From NCBI RefSeq assembly GCF_014636235.1, contig NZ_BMDZ01000014.1, forward strand, positions 27,393 through 91,392: a stretch of 64,000 bases of DNA, in the 5' to 3' direction. Shown piece by piece: positions 45,001-51,462 of this stretch (position 1 is its first letter; the number at the start of each line of letters is the position of its first letter). The stretch is from Tistrella bauzanensis (GTDB lineage: Bacteria > Pseudomonadota > Alphaproteobacteria > Tistrellales > Tistrellaceae). The notes below the pieces were generated by a model. That model was not told the DNA's origin and did not search any database. It saw only the letters and a list, made by a program, of their open reading frames with translations. A program made the translations under genes and the position numbers.

Positions 45001-45415
45001 CGACCAGAAGATGATGATAGGCCTTGAACCAGAGATGGCGATCCGGTGCCAGCCGGATCAGCGCCCAGCGAAACAGCGGCGCGTCATCCGGAAACGGCTC
45101 CCTGAACCATGCCTGCATATGCTCATGGGCCGCGAGATCAGGATTTGATGTACCGGAAAAGTCACGCCAACCGAGTGACCATGAGACATCTGTTGATATA
45201 TAAAACTGTGGCAATTTGCGCGTGAAAATATGTGACGCGCACAACTGAAGACTGCTATGGCGATCGAGCAGCCCATTCAGCGCCGACTTGAAGGCATCGT
45301 GGTCAATATGCCCGGCGATTTCAACATGACCACCGATATGATACGAGCCGCGACCGGTATTCAGTCGTTCATCCAGCCAGATATTTTGATGAGCAATCAG
45401 AGTTCGAAAAGACAT
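39029..45415 (-). CDS. Starter NRPS: C-A(Gln)-PCP-C-A(Gln)-PCP
   Basis: 2128 residues, two modules, first gene of the operon. C1 (about 1-440) resembles EntF-type condensation domains, with HHLLVDG near 135, so chain growth starts from an acyl group supplied in trans. A1 (about 460-940) and A2 (about 1500-1990) both give the pocket D-A-W-Q-F-G-L-I-D-K by eye, listed for Gln in published codes; the contributing segments are GFDASIWE/GFDASVWE, LQVTPT/LQATPT, LFVGGEA/LFSGGEA and NLYGPTECCID. PCP1 (GGHSLKAMQ) is near 1002, C2 (HHIAGDG) near 1201 and PCP2 (GGHSLKAVR) near 2057. No epimerase is present. The two A domains are very alike, suggesting duplication. The first 100 codons are much less GC-rich than the rest. 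The stop overlaps the next start by 4 bp. Confidence 0.92.
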   Translation of the reverse strand: MSFRTLIAHQNIWLDERLNTGRGSYHIGGHVEIAGHIDHDAFKSALNGLLDRHSSLQLCASHIFTRKLPQFYISTDVSWSLGWRDFSGTSNPDLAAHEHMQAWFREPFPDDAPLFRWALIRLAPDRHLWFKAYHHLLVDGAAISLIVQDAARAYTAIIEGREPQSTGSDAGALPDPLTGDEAAAERYWTDALDPAPAALVVPPPLPDLAAPAPGRRLTITLARDRFNALDGIARTAGIGPAPLITTVFAAALLRVTGAGALVAGLPVANRPSPAHKAAIGLFATLQPAILSIAGADRPLATATAFSRQLRAGYRHRRLPLAAQAAVLARSRGRHAPAFDLTLSFERHDYDARFGTAASRAITLSTGREPHPLAVFVRDYHDDAPVVIDIDWRSDAHSAADIAECARRFQLLVARLIATPDATLDQIDRPDAADGSTMPAAIAGALPDNAAGPPLADAVLAAAGRTPDATAVVEVETGRSLSYRDLAGRARRRATALATAGIGPEALVGLAHPRGIELVVSMLAVVLAGGAWMPLDPDQPPARQAAVLASAKPVLILDDTTAGALDSTVGADAGAGLVQHLLHPQQLAYLLHTSGSTGRPKPVAIPHQALAAHMAWMQRAFPLGPGDVVLHKTPSGFDASIWEVWAPLMAGARLVLAPTGSHRDPDALGRALTSHAVTTLQVTPTLLDALIRSGGLDGGHHLTRLFVGGEALAMTTIAAARTVLPDACAIINLYGPTECCIDAASWTAGPPLPAPLPSIPTVAPLGQPVDGASLAVLDDTGQPVAIGVVGELAIGGTGVGRGYPGDPARTANTFRPDPDAARPGARRYLTGDRVRLDAAGRLLPLGRLDDQIKLHGQRIEPAEIEAALTSHPAILRAGVALARLADGSVRLGAHLVPAPGEVLPDMAGLRRHLQAILPVNMHPTHISTAADLPLTASGKLDRRALAADAIMMPAAEGEAGAGIVDPIMQGIATIWAEVLASAHPASHDVRPGPQDDFFALGGHSLKAMQVATRLRAVFEVEIGMEDLFDHPRLVQLAARVTALRRHGTALPPPPLIRAMLPDGTPRPLSFAQERIWFLAQWPDGAVAYNMAMAVRIDGPLRLDALNHAVAGVIARHPMLRSRIATIDGDPVQIVEAAASLPIAVPVEDLSALPDTAQAQVIADRSARDAASPFDLATAPLIRLALLRLGADAHILLINLHHIAGDGWSGQIILEDLAALYDGGTLPPPPSLTYADVAAWQRLRLTDAEIDRQLGFWHDVLTAVPVLDLPTDRPRPPVVSSDGDSLVHLVAPATADQLRRLAVHASCTPFMVILALFAALLGRMAGQSDIVIGTPVTNRPDPDIEPLVGFFTNTLPIRLRLDGDPAMVELLTRARRASLAAFDHPDVPFERLVDAFAPERRLSHTPLFQVMLAWQMAGASRLDLAGVQLTRMAPVFTAAKFDLMLSVEDLGGSMIWRFDYRTQLFDAATIALIADQLDALARHAAGTPDARLSALVAGLADGDGAPARPAWVTTPDPAAEPAGIAAAVLDAAGRDPDAAAVVDATSGETLRYAGLVARAGRRAAALVRAGAGPEAVIALAHPRGIELVVSMLAVVMTGAAWLALDPDEPEARLRQIRDQAAPALILDDDSVRALDAGAGGEMMPAPRPIHPDQLAYILFTSGSTGTPKGVMVPHRALARHMDWMSRHFPLTAGDAVLQKTPVGFDASVWEFWAPLMAGARLVLAPAGSHRDPAMLGDLLQAQAVTVLQATPTLIDALADAATGPAPLARARHLRRLFSGGEALGAETIAAARATLPAGCAIINLYGPTECCIDATAWVADAVPASGTAPLGSAIDGSHLAVIDATGHSLPPGLPGELAIGGDAVGRGYLSDPARTALAFRPDPAATSPGARRYLTGDRVRVDAAGRLCYQGRIDAQVKLRGQRIEPAEIEAALIRHPGIAQAGVVVRAEADGTEALIAWLLLRGTAPLPAPEALRRHLARHLPIHMIPARFIHTTDLPLTTSGKLDRRALAARAVPAGTATTQRLPATPTEHLIAGIWSDILGRPAIGIDDDFFALGGHSLKAVRMVGRLNEALPVDVPLRTVFENPTIATLAPALEALADALAADLAGTDDDLAALLASIESLPDTAAQ

Positions 45416-45781
45416 GACAAAATCGTTACCCGTTGACTGACTGCTGGATCATAGGCGTTGTCGGGTGCGATCTGCAACCAGACTACGGGGGACGGTATCG
45501 ACGGGCGTTTATATGCCAGATGTTGATGTGATGCGGTCGGGGGGGCGATGTTATAGACAGGGTGGGAAGGGAGCGGCGATCACGTCCGTACTGCCTTGTG
45601 TCCCTAACGGAAGTGCCGGGAAAAATCCACCGCGTATTGCCGTTAGGGTTGTTTAAAGGTGACTGTTGCGGTGGACAGCCTTTGCACGCCATGTCACCTT
45701 CCCATAGGCCGCGACCGGCATCGGTAACCTGACGCGGTATCATGCACCGGCAGCCGAAGGGCATGCCACAGGGGGATCGGG
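45416..45781. promoter_or_regulatory. Divergent promoter region of the NRPS operon and RND export operon
   Basis: 366 bp without a convincing gene; a 63-codon frame at 45465 has no family likeness. This is the only intergenic space from which both the 23-kb NRPS operon and the RND genes can be transcribed. It is less GC-rich than its surroundings and contains the long-spaced inverted repeat at 45602-45648 and an AT-rich gtttaaaggt just beyond it. I could not assign -35/-10 boxes with confidence. No regulator gene is adjacent. Confidence 0.6.
45602..45648. repeat. Inverted repeat with 29-nt spacer in the divergent promoter
   Basis: CCCTAACGG (45602-45610) and CCGTTAGGG (45640-45648) are perfect 9-bp inverted arms separated by 29 nt. 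The spacing is too wide for a single dimeric operator but suits two half-sites bound cooperatively, or a looped RNA leader for the rightward transcript. Confidence 0.75.
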
Positions 45782-47041
45782 ATGAGGCTTTGGCGTTGGC
45801 TTGCGGTGCTGGTGGTCATGGGCATCGTGGCCGCGGGGATCTGGGGCTGGCAGTCGGGCATGTTGCCGCAGATGCTGGCGGAAAACATGTCGCCGACGGC
45901 TGCGTCCTCTCCATCCACGCCAGGTCAGACGTCGACGGCGGCGCAGGAGGGCTCCGGCCCTGCCAGCGCCAGTTCCAGTGCTGCGGATGCACCGGCGGTG
46001 ACGGTGTCGGTGACCAGGGCGGTGCGCGGTACGGCGATCGACAGCCTGACCACCTTCGGCACCATCGAGCCGCGCGCTATGATCGTGCTGTCACCGCAAT
46101 CCGGCGGTCATGTGACCGAGGTGTTGTTCCAGGAAGGCGGGCGCGTCACCGCCGTCCAGCCGCTGGTGCGGCTGGACGACCGGGTGGCCCGCTCGGAACT
46201 GGCGAGCGCCCAGGCGGCGGCACACCTGGATCGCGAGACTCTGAAACGTGATTCAGAACTGGGGCGACGTGGCACTAAATCGCACGCCGATATCGACCGG
46301 TCCCGGGCGGCGCTTGCCGCCTCGCAGGCGTCTCTGGCGGTGAAGCAGACCCAGCTCGACCTGCTGACCCTGCGGGCACCGATCGACGGCGTGACCATGA
46401 CCCGCAAGGTCGAGGTCGGCAGCTTTCTGGCACCCGGCGAGGAAGCGGTGACGGTTGCCGATCATTCACAATTGCGGGTGACCTTTCGCCTCTCGGAACG
46501 GCTGCTGCCCCGGCTGTCGGTGGGTCAGCCGGTGACGATCACCGCCGAAAGCCTGGGCACCCGACCGATCGACGGCAAGGTGACACTGGTCGACCCATCG
46601 GTGGAGGCCGACAGCCGCAGTGTGCTGCTGCGTGCCGGGTTGACGCCCGCCGATGTCGCTGGACGGGCGGTCTATCCGGGCCTGTTCGTCAATGTGTCGC
46701 TGGAACTCGGGCGCAGGACCGGCGCCATACTGGTGCCGCGGCCGGCGGTGCAGTCGTCGCTGTCGGGCGATTATGTCTTCGTGGTCGAGCCGGATGCATC
46801 CGGCCGTGACACCGGCCGCGCGGTCAGGCGTGCGGTGACGATCGGCGCCGACGGCACCGATGGCCTGGTCGAGGTGGTCTCGGGGCTCGACGAGGGCACG
46901 GCGGTGGTCAGCACCGGGCAGTTCAAGGTCGAGGACGGCATGCGGGTGGCCATCGTGCCGGCATCCACGCCCACTCCGGCGTCGACACCCGCGCCGGCAT
47001 CCACGCCCGCAGCGGCACCGGCAAGCGGTGGGGCCGGCTGA
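45782..47041 (+). CDS. RND efflux periplasmic adaptor subunit
   Basis: 419-residue membrane-fusion protein that links an RND pump to an outer-membrane channel. A single N-terminal hydrophobic segment (LAVLVVMGIVAAGIWGW) acts as anchor or signal, followed by a Ser/Ala/Pro-rich linker, a lipoyl half-motif (IVLSPQSGGHVTEVLFQEGG), a helical hairpin (about 140-185), the second lipoyl half (LLTLRAPIDGVTMTRKVEVGSF) and beta-barrel domains. The C-terminus is a low-complexity TPASTPAPASTPAAAP tail encoded by near-repeats. The stop overlaps the start of the RND gene by 1 bp (TGATG). It diverges from the NRPS operon, so export of its product is plausible. Confidence 0.92.
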   Translation: MRLWRWLAVLVVMGIVAAGIWGWQSGMLPQMLAENMSPTAASSPSTPGQTSTAAQEGSGPASASSSAADAPAVTVSVTRAVRGTAIDSLTTFGTIEPRAMIVLSPQSGGHVTEVLFQEGGRVTAVQPLVRLDDRVARSELASAQAAAHLDRETLKRDSELGRRGTKSHADIDRSRAALAASQASLAVKQTQLDLLTLRAPIDGVTMTRKVEVGSFLAPGEEAVTVADHSQLRVTFRLSERLLPRLSVGQPVTITAESLGTRPIDGKVTLVDPSVEADSRSVLLRAGLTPADVAGRAVYPGLFVNVSLELGRRTGAILVPRPAVQSSLSGDYVFVVEPDASGRDTGRAVRRAVTIGADGTDGLVEVVSGLDEGTAVVSTGQFKVEDGMRVAIVPASTPTPASTPAPASTPAAAPASGGAG

Positions 47042-50000
47042 TGCTGATCTCGGACCTGTGTATCCAGCGGCCGGTCTTTGCCATCGTCATCAATCTGATC
47101 CTGGCATTGCTCGGGATCTATGCGCTCGACCATCTGTCGATCCGGCAGTTGCCGGCGATGGACTTCCCCTATGTCACCATCACCACGGTCTATCCGGGTG
47201 CCGCCGCCGAACAGGTGGAACGCCAGTTGACCACGCCGATCGAGCAGGCGGTGTCGGGTGTGCCCGGGGTGCAGCAGATCACGTCGCAGAGCCGTGCCGG
47301 CATGTCGCTGGTCCAGATCCAGTTCCGGCTGGGCCTGGACGGGCTGTTGCTGGCCAATGAGGTCCGCAACAAGGTGGCGCCGCTGACCGACAGCCTGCCG
47401 CCGGCGGCGCGGGCGCCGGTGGTGGCTCAGCAGAGCCTGGACGCCCAGCCGATCATGTTCGTGACGGTGGCCAGCCAGACGCATGACGCGCTGGAGATCA
47501 GCGATACCGCCAACCGGCTGTTGCTGCCGCGGATTTCGGCGCTGGAGGGGGTGGCCCAGGCACTGCTGCTCGGCGAGCGGCGCTATGCCATCCGGCTGGT
47601 GCTCGATCCGATCCGGCTAGCCTCCTATGGCCTCACGATCGGCGATGTGCGGGCGGCCGTGGTGGCGCAGAACGCCGACGTGCCGGGCGGCGAGATCCGC
47701 ACCCGCACCGACCGTACCGATGTGGTGGTCGAAGGCGCTTTGGCAACGGCGGCTGAATTCGAGCGGCTGGTGGTGCGGCCGGAGCCGGGCTATCTGGTGC
47801 GGGTGTCGGATATCGGGCGGGTCGAGGTCGGGCCGGAATCGCTCGACAATGCCATCCGTTTCGACGGCCAGGACGTGGTCGCCATCGGCATCGTGCCGCA
47901 GAGCACCGCCAATCCGCTCGACATCGCCAAGCTGGTCAAGGCAGAGCTTCCGGCCCTGGAAGCCGGCCTGCCGGGCGGCTTCCACCTGACCATCGCCTTC
48001 GACAGCACTGTTTATATCGAGGCATCGGTCCATGAGGTGTTCGAGACGATCATCATTGCCGTCGGGCTGGTGCTGGGCGTGGTGGTGTTGTTTCTGGGCT
48101 CGCTGCGCTCCAGTGCGATTGCGCTGGTCACCATTCCGCTGTCGCTGCTGGGCACGCTGGGGATGATGGCGGCGCTGGATTTCAGCATCAACACCCTGAC
48201 CCTGATGGCGGTGGTGCTGGCGATCGGACTGGTGGTCGACGATGCCATCGTCGAGATCGAGAATGTTCAGCGCCATGTCGATGACGGGCTGGACCCGTTC
48301 ACGGCCTCTTTCCTTGGCAGCCGCGAGATCGGCTTCGCCGTGATCGCGACCACCCTGACGCTGGCGGCGGTGTTCGCGCCGATCGGGCTGGTCGGCGGCC
48401 AGATCGGTATGCTGTTCCGGGAATTCGCCTTCACGCTGGCGGGTGCCGTGCTGGTTTCGGGCTTCATCGCCCGGACATTGTCGCCAATGATGTGCGCGCG
48501 CCTGATCGGCACCCGATCGGAGCGCGGCTATGCCCGGCGGGTGGAACGGTTGAGCGAGCGGGTGGCCGTGGCCTATGGCCGGCTGCTGGGCTGGCTGCTG
48601 CACCATCGCTGGATCATCGTTCTGGCGGTCGTCGGCGCATTGGTGTTCGGCTATGGTCAGGCCGGCCGGCTGGGTTTCGCCTTCGCGCCGACCGAGGATC
48701 AGGGCTATATCCTGTTCGACATCGAGGCGCGCGGCACATCGACCCTGTCTCATCTTGAAGATCAGGTGGCCGGGCTGGAAACCATCCTGCGCGGCGTGCC
48801 CGAAGCGACCGGCGCGCTGACATTGCTTGGCAGCCCCAGCCCGTCGAAGGCCAATGCCTATCTGCTGTTGAAGCCATGGGACCAGCGCCAGCGCAGCGCA
48901 TTGGAAATCGGTGACGCGCTGAAACCACAGCTCGCGGCGCTGCCCGGTCTGCGGGTCAATGTGTTGCAGGTGAGCCCGCTTGGCGGCGGCGGCAGTTCGC
49001 GTCCGATCCAGCTGATGATCACGACCACCGGCGACTATCAGGATCTGGCGGCGGCGATGGACCGGCTGGTGGAACGGGCGCGCGCCGTGCCGTCGATCGC
49101 CGACCCGGCATCCAGCCTGCAGCTTGAACGGCCCGAACTGCGGGTGACGCTGGATCGCGATGGCGCCGGAGAACAGGGTGTGACCGCAACGGCTCTGGGC
49201 GATACGCTGCAGGCGGCGCTGGGTGGCAATCCGGTCTCGACCTTCTCGAACCGTGGTGAGCTGTACAAGGTGATCATCGACCTGCCGCCGGAATGGCGCG
49301 GATCGATCGACACGATCAACACCCTGGAAGTCCGTGGCAAAAGTGCCGACCCGCTGCCGCTGCGCGACTTCGTGCAGGTGACGCGCGGCGTCGGCGCCGA
49401 CATGCTGGAGCATACCGACGGGCTTCGGTCCGCCACCTTCACGGCCGGCGTCGCCCCCGGCCATACGGCGGCCGAGGCCTTCGCGGCGCTGCTGCCCCTG
49501 ACCACACAGGCGCTGGATCCGGGCATGAAGCCGGTGCTGGGCGGTGATGCCGCCAAAGCCGGGGCCGAGAGCGGATCGGCGGGCACGGTGCTGCTGCTGG
49601 CGCTGGTGTTCATCTATTTCATGCTGAGCGCGCAGTTCGAAAGCTTTCGCGACCCGGCGATCGTGCTGGCGGTGGCGCCGCTGGCGGTGGCGGGCGCCAT
49701 CGTCACGCTGGCCGAAACCGGCGGCGGGCTGAACATCTACAGCTTCATCGGCTTCGTCACCCTGATCGGACTGATCGCCAAACACGGCATCCTGATCACC
49801 GAATTCGCCAACCAGCTGCGCGATGCCGGCCGTGACCGGACCGAGGCGGTGGTGGAGGCGGCAACCACGCGCCTGCGTCCGATCATCATGACCACGATCG
49901 CCACGGTGCTGGGTGCCGTGCCGCTGGCGATCGCCACCGGTGCCGGCGCCGGCGGCCGCACGCAGCTGGGCTGGGTGATCGTCGGCGGTATGACATTCGG

Positions 50001-50133
50001 CACCATCGTGTCACTGTTCGTCATTCCGGCCGTCTATACACTCTTGTCGCGGAAGGTGAGGCGGCCGCTGGTCGAGCCGCCACCACCCGACGCCCTGCTT
50101 CATCAGCGGCTGAAGGATGCGCCACAGCCATGA
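47041..50133 (+). CDS. RND multidrug efflux permease (HAE1/AcrB type)
   Basis: 1030-residue proton-driven inner-membrane transporter with the standard two-fold repeat: TM1 (VFAIVINLILALLGIYAL), a periplasmic loop, TM2-6 (about 335-480), then the mirror half from about 515. The proton-relay Asp pair is in GLVVDDAIVEIENV and the partner Lys in GLIAKHGILITEFAN. Two periplasmic pore domains with YPGAAAEQVE are seen, consistent with drug or peptide substrates and not with metal pumps, which carry different TM4 motifs. It is coupled to the adaptor upstream. No outer-membrane TolC-like gene lies in the window, so a housekeeping channel must be used. Confidence 0.94.
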   Translation: MLISDLCIQRPVFAIVINLILALLGIYALDHLSIRQLPAMDFPYVTITTVYPGAAAEQVERQLTTPIEQAVSGVPGVQQITSQSRAGMSLVQIQFRLGLDGLLLANEVRNKVAPLTDSLPPAARAPVVAQQSLDAQPIMFVTVASQTHDALEISDTANRLLLPRISALEGVAQALLLGERRYAIRLVLDPIRLASYGLTIGDVRAAVVAQNADVPGGEIRTRTDRTDVVVEGALATAAEFERLVVRPEPGYLVRVSDIGRVEVGPESLDNAIRFDGQDVVAIGIVPQSTANPLDIAKLVKAELPALEAGLPGGFHLTIAFDSTVYIEASVHEVFETIIIAVGLVLGVVVLFLGSLRSSAIALVTIPLSLLGTLGMMAALDFSINTLTLMAVVLAIGLVVDDAIVEIENVQRHVDDGLDPFTASFLGSREIGFAVIATTLTLAAVFAPIGLVGGQIGMLFREFAFTLAGAVLVSGFIARTLSPMMCARLIGTRSERGYARRVERLSERVAVAYGRLLGWLLHHRWIIVLAVVGALVFGYGQAGRLGFAFAPTEDQGYILFDIEARGTSTLSHLEDQVAGLETILRGVPEATGALTLLGSPSPSKANAYLLLKPWDQRQRSALEIGDALKPQLAALPGLRVNVLQVSPLGGGGSSRPIQLMITTTGDYQDLAAAMDRLVERARAVPSIADPASSLQLERPELRVTLDRDGAGEQGVTATALGDTLQAALGGNPVSTFSNRGELYKVIIDLPPEWRGSIDTINTLEVRGKSADPLPLRDFVQVTRGVGADMLEHTDGLRSATFTAGVAPGHTAAEAFAALLPLTTQALDPGMKPVLGGDAAKAGAESGSAGTVLLLALVFIYFMLSAQFESFRDPAIVLAVAPLAVAGAIVTLAETGGGLNIYSFIGFVTLIGLIAKHGILITEFANQLRDAGRDRTEAVVEAATTRLRPIIMTTIATVLGAVPLAIATGAGAGGRTQLGWVIVGGMTFGTIVSLFVIPAVYTLLSRKVRRPLVEPPPPDALLHQRLKDAPQP

Positions 50134-50356
50134 TGCCGTCACATGTTTCGCCAGCGGACCCGCCCGTCACCACCGGGAATTCCATTGGCGTTTCCCCGGA
50201 AGGATGGCACGCTCTGCATGGGCTTTCGGTGCACTGGTTGCCGGCAATCCGGCAGCGGTGGCGGCGACCACCCATGACGGGCCACCTGACGGTTTTTCCT
50301 TCCGACCCCATGACCGCTCCCGGCAGAGTCCGGGCCCCAGAATGAGGACAAGATCG

Positions 50357-50995
50357 ATGACCACTGCTGCCGAAATGACGGCCGAGCCCGTCGACACCAT
50401 TGATCCGGCCGCTGATCCGGCCACCGATCCGGCCGTGCGGGCCGATGACGCCCGTGCGCTGGTCAAGCGCTTCTCGCTGTGGTCGGCCGGCGCCGGCCTG
50501 CTGCCGTTCCCGGTCCTCGACATGGCGCTGATGACCGGCGTTCAGGTGAAGATGATCTATCACCTGTCGAAGCTGTATGACATTCCGTTCAGCGAGAACC
50601 GCGCCAAGGCGGTCGTCGGCTCGCTGGTCAGCACCGTCGTCCCCGGCGGCGCCGCGATGGGCGTGGTCGGTTCGGTCGGCAGCCTGGTCAAGTCGATCCC
50701 GGTGGTCGGCACCCTGGTGGGTCTGGTTGTCACCCCTGTCGTGGGTTATGCGGTCACCTATGCGGTCGGCCGGGTGTTCATGCAGCATTTCGAGACCGGC
50801 GGCACGCTGCTGAACTTCAAGCCCGAAGAGATGCGCGAGCATTTCAAGGCCGAGTTCGAGGCTGCCAAGGCCAATGCTCCGGCGACGGCCGAGGCTGCAA
50901 AGGCCGAGGCGGCAGGCACCGAGGTCCCGACGACCGAGACCACGAAGACCGGCGACACCACCACGACCACCAAGACCTCGACCAAGACCGCCTGA
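50357..50995 (+). CDS. DUF697-like membrane protein
   Basis: 212 residues, function unknown. After an acidic N-terminus come a helical stretch (ADDARALVKRFSLWSAGAGL), a hydrophobic segment ending in DMALMTGVQVKMIYHLSKLY, and two Gly/Val-rich membrane segments (about 95-145), a layout like the C-terminal DUF697 domains found beside GTPases. The tail is repetitive Ala/Glu then Thr/Lys-rich (TTETTKTGDTTTTTKTSTKT). The ATG at 50357 follows aatgaggacaagatcg. It lies 223 bp after the RND gene on the same strand. No link to peptide synthesis is evident beyond position. Confidence 0.65.
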   Translation: MTTAAEMTAEPVDTIDPAADPATDPAVRADDARALVKRFSLWSAGAGLLPFPVLDMALMTGVQVKMIYHLSKLYDIPFSENRAKAVVGSLVSTVVPGGAAMGVVGSVGSLVKSIPVVGTLVGLVVTPVVGYAVTYAVGRVFMQHFETGGTLLNFKPEEMREHFKAEFEAAKANAPATAEAAKAEAAGTEVPTTETTKTGDTTTTTKTSTKTA

Positions 50996-51024
50996 ACAGG
51001 CGTTCCGGTTGCGGAGACGATGAA

Positions 51025-51060
51025 GCCATCCGACGCGACCTCAGGGGCGCGCCGGATGGC
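51025..51060 (+). terminator. Hairpin after the DUF697-like gene
   Basis: GCCATCCG and CGGATGGC form an 8-bp stem with a 20-nt loop, 30 bp past the stop. It has no U-tract and is a weak terminator or mRNA 3'-end candidate. Confidence 0.35.
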
Positions 51061-51125
51061 GTTCGTTCACGTTCCGCCGCCATTCTGATCCACTGACACC
51101 TGATGCCCCGGGAGGGCACCGCTTC

Positions 51126-51338
51126 ATGTCGTCTGCCATCGGTCTGGTCCTGCCGACCATTTATGTCGTCATGTCGATCATGGTCGGGCTGTGCTCCATC
51201 GGCCGGAAGCCCGGTTTCGTGGTCTCGTTCCTGCTGTCGTTGCTGATCACGCCGTTCGTGATGCTGCTGATATTGTACGTCACACGTCCGCGTGAGCCCG
51301 CACTGCCGCCGCGGCCGGCGAAGACCAAGCGCCGCTGA
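51126..51338 (+). CDS. Small membrane protein of unknown function
   Basis: 70 residues with two predicted membrane helices (LPTIYVVMSIMVGLCSI and VVSFLLSLLITPFVMLLILYV) separated by a short basic turn, and a Pro/Lys/Arg-rich cytoplasmic tail (RPAKTKRR). A gggaggg lies 11 nt before the ATG. It sits between the DUF697-like gene and the peptide exporter on the same strand. I do not recognise a family. Confidence 0.6.
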   Translation: MSSAIGLVLPTIYVVMSIMVGLCSIGRKPGFVVSFLLSLLITPFVMLLILYVTRPREPALPPRPAKTKRR

Positions 51339-51462
51339 TGGTGATGTCTGCCTGTCTGGCGAACCTTGCCCGTGCCGTTCCATGCGGTGGCCCCGTCGTC
51401 GGCCATCCGTCGGCATGCATTTCCCGTTTTATCGACCAGAAGACCGAGACCGCCCGGTGACG

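Noticed and set aside
22519-45415. Catechol or hydroxamate siderophore cluster
   Set aside because: An EntF-like starter C and a PvdE-like exporter suggest it, but there are no dihydroxybenzoate genes, ornithine hydroxylase, TonB receptor or ferric reductase in the window.
45465-45656. 63-codon gene in the divergent promoter region
   Set aside because: It has no ribosome-binding site of note and no family likeness, and it overlaps the inverted repeat; more likely regulatory DNA.
47041-50133. Heavy-metal (CusA-type) RND pump
   Set aside because: The TM4 segment and periplasmic motifs are of the HAE1 drug type and no metal-binding methionine or histidine clusters were seen.
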